Source: Eretmocerus hayati | Lineage: Eukaryota > Arthropoda > Insecta > Hymenoptera > Aphelinidae | Reading direction: 5' to 3' | Length of the DNA: 64,000 bases | Assembly (NCBI GenBank): GCA_029851415.1 | Contig: CM056742.1 | Span: 97,260,976 to 97,324,975, forward strand | Shown: positions 37,090 through 47,527 of the stretch, one piece after another | Position numbering within the stretch: position 1 is the stretch's first letter | Layout: the number at the start of each line of letters is the position of its first letter | Position numbers and translations under genes: made by a program | Notes under the pieces: model-generated | What the model was told of the DNA's origin: nothing | Databases searched by the model: none | The model's input: only the letters and a program-made list of their open reading frames with translations

Positions 37090-40000
37090 TAGGCCAGTAA
37101 TTCTAGACTTCTGACTGTGCATGAGTGCCAAAGGATGGTTCTATTTTTTTTTCGGTGCGGGATACCCTATAGAACACCCCCCCATAAAATAGAACAACCC
37201 CAGGGGTGCGCAGAAAATTACAACAACAAAATAGTGCGAAGTTTTGTACTTTTTTGCGTTATTTCGCATCCCGGGGAGCCGTTATAATATTTGGATCATT
37301 TTTCATGGTACTATGTTGTAGGCGATGAAATTCTCTAAATTTAAAAAAAAACCATAGTAAAATTCTTTCCGTAACTCGAGATAATTAGCAACAAAGCTGG
37401 AAAATGCCAAAAATTTCCTTCATTTTTCATTTTGAGGGAAGCCAATGGATCGATGTGTACTTGCTGGAAAATGTAGCCCTCATAGAGTACTATATGTAAA
37501 AAAAAAATCAGAGCGATCCGTCAATAAATATTGACGCTATTCTAATTGTTTATCCCAAATTGTTGTTTTTTGCAATAGCCGTAAAAATTTTCCACGTGCA
37601 CTAAAGTTGTCGCAAAAAATCAGAGAGCTTCCTGGAACCCTCAACTATAAGATGCGATCATAAAACTGGTCACTTTGTTACAAAAAATCGTCTCTGGAGC
37701 CAATTGTTCATAAAAATCGGAAATTCCCGATTTTATTTTGCACACAATTCCGCGAGTAATGAATATATGGAAAAATTTGTTGTTGGACGTTGTAGTACTA
37801 ATTCTGCTCTAAATTTAAAAGAAAAAACATCACTCCACGACCTTTTGGACCGGAGATACCGATTTTTTTTTTTAAATCGATATTTTATAAACAATTGAAT
37901 ATTAAGGGCCGAAATTTGCGGGAAATGGTAGAAAAATGTTTAAAGTTTCATATACAGAATGTTTGGTTCACATACCTTGACTTGCATCCTTGTCCCAGCA
38001 GGTGAAAGTTAATGTTTCCTTTATCTCGCTTGAAAAAAGCTGCAGGGGTGAGGAGTGGGGGTACTCCCGCGGCAGCGTGGCGGGCCGACCAGAAACTGAG
38101 CCGCGCTCTTCAAATCCGAGCGCTCGGAATTTTTGACGATATCTCGGGTCCTACTGGACCGTTTTTGATCATTTTTTTCTTAATTTGGGGTAGCTTTCAG
38201 AAAAAAACACAATGGCGTATTAATTATAAGGATTTGAACGGCCATTTTGGGTGTATAAGGGGTACCGTGAAAATAAGAGGTTTTGGTCCAATTTTTCCCG
38301 TGTATCAACTAATGTTTCTCACAGAAACATTCTGAATCTGTTGAACGTGGATAATCGATAAGGGAAAGCTCCTCGGAAAATTTGAAAATTATGAAAACTT
38401 TTCCGAAAAAAAAATTCTATTGAAAAGCGCATAATCACCAAAAAAATAAGCAGAGGGAACACCATATCAGTTTCCATTCTGGAAATCCGGAAATCGGGAA
38501 AAATTTCTATATGTGACCCCAACAAATTCCATCAATTGGAAAGTGCCTAATCACTAGAAGAAGAATGAAGGATAGCATATCAATTGGCAAATTTTTATTA
38601 ATGGAGTTAGATCATTTCCACAAAATAGTCTCATTACATCGAATCACATCAAACATAAAAAACTTCATACGCACTGTGAATCTTCGGTTGACGTTGATTC
38701 GTCTTGTTGACGATATTCAGTCAACGTCGTTTGGTCAGTTCGATCGATTTCTATCTGAGTGGACTGATCGGTGACTCGAAAATCATTCAATATTTCGACG
38801 CCGTCATCATCAATATTTGGATCATCAGTGGGGACCTCAAGCGGGAAATCGGTGGTGTTCTCACAATTTGTACCATGACAAGACTTGCATAGATCGGTGC
38901 ATGGCATCCCTACTCTGACGCACGAGCATTTTTTGTTCGAACATCCTTTCTTACACCCGCAACTGATTTGTTCCATTAGCTTAGGTGGGATCAAGATATT
39001 ATCCTCCACATAGAGTGGTTTAAGGCAACGCACTTTATCACAGCTCATCATAGTGTAGTACGAATAAAAATCTCTCTTGGAAGAATTGGCATCTTATGAA
39101 TTGTTGTGGTGAAACTTGGGAATATTTCCCGAATTCCGGGTTTTCCAGAATGAAAACTGATATGGTGTTCCCTCTGCTTATTTTTTTGGTGATTATGCGC
39201 TTTTCAATAGAATTTTTTTTTTCGGAAAAGTTTTCATAATTTTCAAATTTTCCGAGGAGCTTTCCCTTATCGATTATCCACGTTCAACAGATTCAGAATG
39301 TTTCTGTGAGAAACATTAGTTGATACACGGAAAAAATTGAACCAAAACCTCTTATTTTCACGGTACCCCTTATACACCCAAAATGGCCGTTCAAATCCTT
39401 ATGATTAATACGCCATTGTGTTTTTTTCTGAAAGCTACCCCAAATTAAGAAAAGAATGATCAAAAACGGTCCAGTAGGACCCGAGATATCGTCAAAAATT
39501 CCGAGCGCTCGGATTTGAAGAGCGCGGCTCAGTTTCTGGTCGGCCCGCCACGCTGCCGCGGGAGTACCCCCACTCCTCACCCCTGCAGCTTTTTTCAAGC
39601 GAGATAAAGGAAACATTAACTTTCACCTGCTGGGACAAGGACGCAAGTCAAGGTATGTGAACCAAACATTCTGTATATGAAACTTTGAACATTTTTCTAC
39701 CATTTCCCGCAAATTTCGGCCCTTAATATTCAATTGTTTATAAAATATCGATTTTTAAAAAAAATCGGTATCTCCGGTCCAAAAAGTCGTGGAGTGATGT
39801 TTTTTTTTTAAATTTAGAGCAGAATTAGTACTACAATGTCCAAAAACGAATTTTTCCATATATCCATTACTCGCGGAATTGTGTGCAAAATAAAATCGGG
39901 AATTTCCGATTTTTATAAACAATTGGCTCCAGAGACGATTTTTTGTAACAAAGTGACCAGTTTTATGATCGCATCTTATAGTTGAGGGTTCCAGGAAGCT

Positions 40001-40551
40001 CTCTGATTTTTTGCGACAACTTTAGTGCACGTGGAAAATTTTTACGGCTATTGCAAAAAACAACAATTTGGGATGAACAATTACAATAGCGTCAACGTTT
40101 ATTGACGGATCGCTCTGATTTTCTTTTCACATATAGTACTCTATGAGGGCTACATTTTCCAGCAAGTACACATCGATCCATTGGCTTCCCTCAAAATGAA
40201 AAATGAAGGAAATTTTTGGCATCTTCCAGCTTTGTTGCTAATTATCTCGAGTTACGGAAAGAATTTTACTATGGTTTTTTTTTAAATTTAGAGAATTTCA
40301 TCGCCTACAACATAGTACCATGAGAAATGATCCAAATATTATAACGGCTCCCCGGGATGCGAAATAACGCAAAAAAGTACAAAATTTCGCACTATTTTGT
40401 TGTTGTAATTTTTTGCGCACCCCTGGGGTTGTTCCATTTTATGGGGGGGGGGGGGTGTTCTATAGGGTATCCCGCATCGAAAAAAAAATAGAACCGTCCT
40501 TTGGCACTCATTTCGAAAACTCACGAATTCAGAGCTAGAATTACTGGCCTA
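37090..40551. mobile_element. 3.46-kb palindrome: 1.4-kb inverted arms around a ~0.6-kb core
   Basis: About 37,090-38,505 recurs in reverse complement at about 39,118-40,551. The outermost ends read AGGCCAGTAATTCTAG on the left and its complement on the right, then about 15-30 bp differ before homology becomes continuous. Differences are sparse (homopolymer lengths and scattered bases), so arm identity is high, roughly 95% or more by eye. Both arms carry the same 107-codon frame (38,012-38,335 plus; 39,293-39,616 minus), which may be fortuitous. A run of 13 G lies at about 40,443. No target duplication was found. It resembles a foldback element or a transposon with giant inverted ends that carries a captured exon. 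Confidence 0.9.
38665..39051 (-). CDS. Cysteine-rich CXC-type exon in the core of the palindrome
   Basis: 128 codons, lying entirely in the unique core. Residues about 31-65 form a dense cysteine cluster (CGCKKGCSNKKCSC, then C...C..CHGTNCEN) similar in spacing to Tesmin/TSO1-type CXC motifs, which bind zinc and often DNA. Clusters of this kind also end many uncharacterised arthropod proteins, which look element-derived. An acidic Asp/Glu/Thr-rich tail follows. The Met at 39,051 may not be the true start: an AG acceptor context just downstream suggests that this is the last exon of a longer spliced gene. Function unknown; association with transposition is inference. Confidence 0.6.
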   Translation of the reverse strand: MMSCDKVRCLKPLYVEDNILIPPKLMEQISCGCKKGCSNKKCSCVRVGMPCTDLCKSCHGTNCENTTDFPLEVPTDDPNIDDDGVEILNDFRVTDQSTQIEIDRTDQTTLTEYRQQDESTSTEDSQCV

Positions 40552-42376
40552 ATAAGGGAAAGACTTGTTTGCGTTCAGCGTATTGCCTCCCGTCATCCTC
40601 TTCTCGTGAATTTGGAAGAAAGGACTCGGCTGAGATATGCTTCATTTTGTTCGAAACAGCAAAATATGCTGGGTATCTGATTGTCCCCTCTGGATTCCTG
40701 CTGTCTGCGTGATAGAGCTAGTGTATTGAGGAATTTGAGATGGCCACCGTCGGGATAGATTGAGTTCGGTGTGACGTTGGATCCAATGAAATTATGCCTC
40801 CTTAGTCACTGTGGTCTCTTATCTCATCCCATTTGCATTCGCCATCTTCTAATGTTTACCAGTCTGCAGTGAAGTACAATCATTGACTGTTGTCCGAGAA
40901 TCTCCAGTGAACTTGGATTCTCATTGTCTATGCTTTTTCTCCATGAGCGAACTGCAAATCTTGATCATTCGCAAGAACTGTAAATGAAATATGTTCCTCG
41001 ATCTTCCTCCACACCCTACTCCTAGTTTGATCAAGCTCTTGATCTTTGCCCAAGTTTCATATCTTGAACTTTTCTTCTGGTGCTTCAGTCTCACTTTCTC
41101 GCCGATAACAGCTGTCCTCTTGCTTTGGACTTTTTTTCTTTTTTTTGGGGGACAAACCCGTAAAGCCTTCTTCGTAGAATCGCAATGGTTGACGAGAGGA
41201 ATTCTCTGAACTGATTCGATCTGAATCTTTTAGAGCCCATGATTCACTTCAGTGCTTGGGCACCGAACACCTTTTTCGTAGTAAAAGAATGTTTGTTGTT
41301 GAACATTGCGTTTTTCCCCTGGTATCCCCCTTTTTTCTTCTTTTTTCCCTGTTTGTGTCGGATTGTTGAAGCAAGTTTTTCGTATATTGGACTGTTGGGA
41401 GACTGGGAAAGGATAAAACCTTTCATATGAAACCCCTGAGCTTCTGAGGGCAACATTCGAAGCTTCATCTCGACATCTTGATGCGGCTATAGCAAATAAA
41501 TTTCTACCTTCTGCGAGACCAGTAGGGTCCACTTACTATGAGTCATTCGACGACGCGCGGATTGCCCCACGTTCACCATCTTACTGGCTTAGATTGGCAC
41601 TCCTGACTCCGTGCTCTATGATTTTAATTCGATGCTCTTGTACCACTTGCGAATGAATACGCGCATCCTCCAGTGACTCGCTGATTTGAAGAAATACGAT
41701 TCTTTTCTGGATTCCACTCTTAGTAACGCAATTCTAGATCAAAGATTCAAAGCAAGTTACATCAATTTTCTTCATATCCAATCGTTTAATTCGATAATCG
41801 TGATTCTTAATATATATTTAAATAAGACTCTGCTCGTCATTATTCGTTGCGAAATGCAGGGTTCGTAATACTATTGCTCTGGAGACTGTTCCTATTTTTG
41901 CGCGGCGAAGTACGTTCATTGGCCGCGCAAAAAGAATCGAATGTGCATCTATTGTTCTGAAGCACTGCTCTCTCTGCGGCTCGTATGACACGTTTACATG
42001 AACAATGGATTCCTAGCTGAAGTTTATCACGTCTGCAATGCTTGGATTCTTGAACATATCTGATGATATTATCAAAAATTCTCACCTTTGGGTGAATTTT
42101 AACAACTAAGATATATTTATTCTGTCAATATGAATTCGTGGTTACGCTTATTTAGATAATGAAATAATTCCAACCAAATAAAGGTTTCAAATTTGAAGGC
42201 TTCAACCTCGTATGTGATATCGTCTCCAATTTGTACTTAATTATTTATATAATGAATTTGAAATGTGGATTCCAAGCATGGAATTCTGAGTTTCAGGGGA
42301 TTTGAATCCGCTTAATGGATTCGATCATTCGTGGGTTCCATAGTGGACTTCAATTACTATAATAATATTGGGAGTG
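40552..42376. other. Internal sequence of the outer element, no gene
   Basis: AT-rich. Frames such as 41,230-41,532 (minus) have no recognisable motif. Nothing else seen. Confidence 0.5.
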
Positions 42377-42739
42377 CATAGGTTTTAACCATTCAAACAA
42401 TCTAAAAAATAAGCATGGGTTCTAACCACATTGCTCGCTGGTACGGTGGGTTCCAACCACTTTAATGTTTGAGAAGAAGAGTGCGTGGGTCCTAACCATC
42501 TCGCTATCTGGCTAAGTGGGCTCCAACCATTCTAACATTCGGAAAAAAGTGCGTGGTCTCTAACCACATGACGCTCTGGTGAAGTAAATATATGACCGCC
42601 GGAAAAATTACAATGATCTGCGTGGGTTCGAACCACCTCAGGAATTACAAAAAGATGCGTGGGTTCTAACCACATATGAAACGTTAAGATGAAGCTAACT
42701 CATTCAATTGATTGAATACCGTATGTGGGTTCTAACCAC
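42377..42739 (+). repeat. Array of nine palindromic 15-bp motifs, GTGGGTTCTAACCAC
   Basis: Copies near 42,377, 42,414, 42,446, 42,484, 42,516, 42,551, 42,621, 42,657 and 42,725, spaced about 30-70 bp with unrelated sequence between. The half-sites GTGG and CCAC are the best kept. In the element's transcriptional direction the array lies just downstream of the primer-binding site, in the untranslated leader. Protein-binding sites or an insulator-like cluster are possible (inference); one copy (42,621, GGGTTCGAACCAC) also resembles a Pol III B box. Confidence 0.8.
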
Positions 42740-42905
42740 GATGAAATTCCAAATTCTTGTGTTTTGAATACTCTATGATTGGAAAAAAATGATGCAATTC
42801 AAAAACGCGCCGCGATTCGACCTGAAATCCCTATTCGGGGAAAAGAAAAATTTTTGACTGATTCTATACCGCTCGAAAAGTAGATCTAAATCCTTGCAGA
42901 CAGAA

Positions 42906-42922
42906 TCCCAGCGCTGCCACCA
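42906..42922 (-). promoter_or_regulatory. Primer-binding site of the outer LTR element
   Basis: In the minus sense TGGTGGCAGCGCTGGGA, starting with TGG (complement of the tRNA CCA end) a few bases after the LTR. This places the 5' LTR to the right, the transcript on the minus strand and the 3' LTR at 22,435. The tRNA was not identified. Confidence 0.7.
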
Positions 42923-42925
42923 GTT

Positions 42926-43069
42926 TTTTATGAACCAGGGTTCTTGAGGTTCATCTGCTATGGGTGCTACTCTGTCCTTACCAGACCGTCGGGTCAGTAA
43001 GTTGGGGTGCAAGATATTCTCTGAATGATAAGTCCAAGATGTTGAGTACAGTATAGATTTTATTCAAAA
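42926..43069 (-). repeat. Outer element 5' LTR, segment left of the BEL insertion
   Basis: Matches 22,435-22,578 with about ten substitutions and a one-base indel. It is interrupted after TATTCAAAA. The terminal TG of the partner LTR is TT here. Confidence 0.9.
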
Positions 43070-43549
43070 TGAACCAGATGTTACAATAAATTGATATCGC
43101 AACTGCAATAGACTATTTTATTGTTCAACGGCAAGATTCAGACACAGGTTAGAAAAACAAGATTCAAGATATAGGTTATTTGTTTATCCAGTTCTAACGG
43201 AAAAGTGAACAACCAAAAAACAGTTCGCTCGCCCGACTCAGTTTTTCAAGGTTCAAATATTTTAAGAAAAGAACGACTTGAAGCCTCGCCGTGGCCAACG
43301 CCAGCTAAAAGGATCTAGCTTCCTAGCCGCGTACGCTCTCTTGTTGGCCACGAGCCGTGGAGTAAACTGTGCCCCCGGTTCTCCTCGTGAAAACCGTGAC
43401 ACGGCCGACACGTGGTCTGTACACTTCGTGGTGGCGAGCTGCAGGCTCAAATATACCAAACATGATTGAATTAACTAATATAAAGAAACATATTAAAATG
43501 AGAGTCGGGCGGACGTCACAATGATCTTATACATAATTGTTCTGATACA
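43070..43549 (-). repeat. BEL 3' LTR
   Basis: 480 bp with TG...CA ends. Transitions predominate among the roughly 20 differences from the partner LTR. Confidence 0.95.
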
Positions 43550-43582
43550 TTCTCCCGGCCACACAAAACATTGCGAATCGTA

Positions 43583-46500
43583 TCAAGAAGAATTTGCAAA
43601 TTTGATTATTTTTCGACTTGGCCTATGTAAAAAACCGTTAGCAGTTTTCACCTCAACAGATCGTACTACATTGTCTGATCCTGGAAAAACTCGAGTTATC
43701 ACACCCTTTTTCCAGAAATTACGTGGAGCGTTATCATCAATTATCAATACGATATCCCCGAGCGCGAGGGATTTGTTATCTTCGAGCCACTTTTCCCTGG
43801 GCAACAGTGTTGGCAGATATTCACGTAACCATCTAGTTCAAAACATGTCAGCGAAGTGCTGAGCAATAGCCCATTGTTTTTTGAGGCATTTAGAGCGCAA
43901 GTCGTAATTTTCTAGTCGAATTTCTCCCGAAGATGTGCCCAGTAAAAAGTGGTTCGGAGTCAACGCTACTTGGTCTCTTGGGTCGACTGAAACATGGGTT
44001 AAAGGTCGTGAATTGATCGTATGTTCGATTTCAATCAAAGTAGTTCTCAACACTTTTTCGTGCGGAGCTTGATCCCTCAAAACGACAGCTAGAGCAGTTT
44101 TGACAGAGCGAATCATCCTCTCCCACGCCCCTCCCATATGAGGAGATGCGGGAGGAATAAATTTCCAATCAATCTCATTCTTGACAGCAAAACTGTGGAT
44201 TCTATTCTCATCTAGGGCTTTGATCATTGGTCTCAATTCTTTGCTAGCGCTCTTGAAGTTTGAACCATTGTCACTGTACATACACTTGGGTATTCCTCTC
44301 CTAGCAGCGAATCTTTTGAGTGCTAAAATAACTGAGTCAATAGTGAGAGAATGAACTAATTCTATGTGTACGGCTCGAATGGTTAAGCAAGTGAATAAGG
44401 CTCCCCATCTTTCCTCACGACGGCGCCCTATTTTGACCAGCAATGGTCCAAAGTAATCTAAACCACAGTGAGAAAATGGTTGAAGTTTATAGGCTAGTCG
44501 AGCTGTTGGTAAATCGACCATCCTTGGCTGACTTGGCGCACCTCTCAAATATTTACAAGTTGAACCATTTTTTACGATGTTTCTCAGTACTCTACGTATA
44601 CCAATAATCCAAAATTGTTGTCTGATTTCATTCATTACTGTTTCATGATTGCTATGGTAAAAACGCTCATGATAACGGTTTATAAGTAAACGAGTGAACG
44701 TTTCGTCGCCACTTAGCACGATGGGTCTGGAAAAGAAAGTGTTGCTGGGTAAGTTCCTCAGACGGCCTTCAACTCGAATAATACCTTTTGAATCTAAAAA
44801 TGCATCTAAAGGTCTGAAACTGCTTTCTTTTGGAATATTTGTAGAATTTCTGAGAGCATTCACCTCCTCTGGAAAAGATATCGATTGACTCAACGCAATG
44901 CAAAGATATTCAGCTTTGTTACGCAAATTGACCTCTGGATCTCTTTCCTGATTTTGACGTTTGTACCTATTCTTTGACATGATATCGATTGCTTTTAGTA
45001 CATGAGTAACGTTTTTGATGAGTGATTCCAGGATGAGAATCGCGAAAAATCAACAAGCACATCAGGCGTAGTGTTGGTAGTCTTAACTTTGTTGTTAGGC
45101 ATACTTGAGAAGTCTTGCTGCGATACTCGGTTGAGTCGTCTTTGAATTTAAGGTGAGAGTTTTCCTTTGGACATTGGGAACTCGGCAAGGACAAAAATGA
45201 ACACCCGATAACCACCTACTACCTTCCTCCAAAGCAGAGGGAGCAGATCGCGTTGCATCATCAGATGGATTCTCCGATGACGGAACCCAAAGCCATTCAT
45301 CGATTGAAGTGGTTGAACGAATTTCCTCCACTCGCGTAGCAACAAACTGTTTGAAACTGGAAGAATTTTTTCTGATCCATGAAAGAGCTATCATAGAATC
45401 AGTCCAAGAATGTCTTTTTGAAATTTATGCTCAGTAGCTATCATTCGAGAGAGTCTGGCCCCTAATAATGCTGCTTGGAGTTCTAGCCTTGGAAGTGATA
45501 TTTCATTGGATAGATCTAAGGCCTTATCTTTGGGATCTACTACTTCTTTTTTAGCTGGAGCAACCCTACTCTTTGAAATAATGAATGCATTATGATACTT
45601 ATGATCTTGAAGATTGAATCGCCAGTAAGCAACGGCTGCGTATGCTTTCGTACTCGCATCGCATAAAATATGCAACTCTGCTTCTCGTTTTTGGGATTCA
45701 TGCAATTGGTAGCATCTAGGAATTCTGAATTTCTGTATTTTGTCAAAATTCGCAAGCCAACATTTCCATTTCTTTGCTTCATTTTCCTTCAATCCTTCAT
45801 CCTAATCTATTCCACTTTTCCAAATTCCTTGCATCAACATTCGGGCATGGATCGTTAGTGGCGTTAAGAACCCTAATGGATCGAAAATTGACATCGTGAT
45901 TCTCAAAAATTCCCTTTTAGTAGGATTTCTGTTTACCGACAATAGATGCGGATCTAGTTTGGACAGATTCAATCGAAAGGAAAATTCATCTGATAGATTT
46001 AACCACTGTAGTCCGAGAACTTTCTCACCTCCCGTCTCGATTGAATTGGTTTTTATGAATGACTCAGAGTCGTTGCTGTTGACGCCATCAAGCACTTCGT
46101 GACAATTACTGCACCAACTATGCATTTCCCAACTAGCGTTCGCATTTATTTCTGTGACCTCGCGAATACGTTCTGATGCCTCTTTTGATGTCTCGCAGCT
46201 GTGGAGATAATCGTCCATATAACAATTTTGCGTCAAACTTTTCGCTGATGTGGGGTAACGCGAGGAAAACTGAGTTGCATTTTTGTTGTTTATCAATAAT
46301 GCAGTAGCAGGTGAACACCTCCCGCCAAAAAGAACCACTGACACTTTGAATTCCTCCGGTTTTCTACTTCGATCCGCGCCCCGCCATAGAAATCTCTGCG
46401 CATCTTGATCTTCTTCTCGTAATCTTATTTTGAGAAACATGTCGCGAATATCGGACATAATAGCGTAATAAGACTGCCGAAAGCGCATCAAGACTCCTGG

Positions 46501-47527
46501 AAGAGACTTTAGTAAATCCGGTCCAGTAAGGAGTTGATCATTGAAGCTAATTTTATTAGTTTTTGCTGCGGCATCGAAAACTACTCGTATGCGCCCGGGC
46601 TTGTTGACATTATGTACAGCAAAATGAGGCAAAAACCAAATACGATTGGTTGTGATTTTATCAGAAACTTTGACAGCAAAATTTTTTTGAAGAAATCTTA
46701 CCATCTCCCGGTAGTATAAATCGGCTAACTCAGGATCTCTATCTAATCTTTTTCTCAAGTAAGTGTAACCTACGCAATGCTGTCGCTCGACCGTCCGTGA
46801 CTGGACGTTCATCCGACTTCCACAAAAGTCCTACTTCCCAAGCTCCGTTTACGTGTCGACTTGTTGTGTCTAAAATCTCTAGGGCTCGACTTTCGTCGTC
46901 TTCCACCTCCACGTTACTCACGCCAATCGAGTCTATTGTAAGATAAAATTTCACCAATCGATCTAATTCATTGTCTCTGTCATTACCATACTCTGTCGTC
47001 GAAACTAGAATTTTATTGACAAAACTCAAATCTCTATCTCGATGGATGCCGTGAATTGACCACCCTAGAAAACACCGAGAAACGAGCAATTTTGGGTAAA
47101 TCGTCCGGGACTCGGTAGTTGTTATAAGCTCTATATTGTCTTGACCAATTAGTAGTTTTGGAACTGTATCGTATTTTTGAGTTTGAATGCCTGTTTTGAC
47201 CAGACACTCGTCAACTAACTTCTGATGAATCTTCTGATTAGAGAGCTTCAAATCGACCACTTCTAGTACGCCCCTCATGATATGCTTTGAGTTCTCGGTT
47301 CGAATTTCAAGATTAATTTTTTTACTAGAAAAAGCTACACGTTCATCGTTCAAGCCGTGAAGTGCCATATTCACTCGAGTCCCACTGAGTCCGAGGTGTC
47401 TGACAATATCCGCGTTAATTATAGAAATGGTAGACCCTTCATCCATTATAGCGTAAACCGGCAAACTAGTTTTGCTGCCATGTAACGTCAATGGTATAAT
47501 CTTCAAGAGCGCACTAGGATATTCTAG
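43583..47527 (-). pseudogene. BEL/Pao pol: protease, RT, RNase H, integrase, interrupted
   Basis: Segments from 5' to 3' on the minus strand. 46,739-47,506: A17-type aspartic protease (MDEGST) and the start of RT. 45,802-46,812: reverse transcriptase with YMDDYL near residue 199, in a different frame, so a frameshift lies near 46,745. 45,391-45,792: Pao-type RNase H (CDASTKAYAAVAYW, SRVAPAKK), separated by an in-frame TAG at 45,802. 45,095-45,394: its end (WVPSSENPSDDATR) after another shift. 43,838-44,980: integrase with catalytic GLDYFGP, YSDNGSNF and GGAWERM; the zinc finger keeps HxnH but one of its paired Cys is Gly. 43,583-43,804: the DUF5641-like C-terminus, after an in-frame TGA at 43,838. 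It cannot make a full polyprotein. Confidence 0.93.

Noticed and set aside
41230..41532. 100-codon minus-strand frame with a Lys/Glu-rich patch
   Set aside because: Low-complexity origin (antisense of a T/C-rich stretch), no family motif and overlapping frames on both strands.
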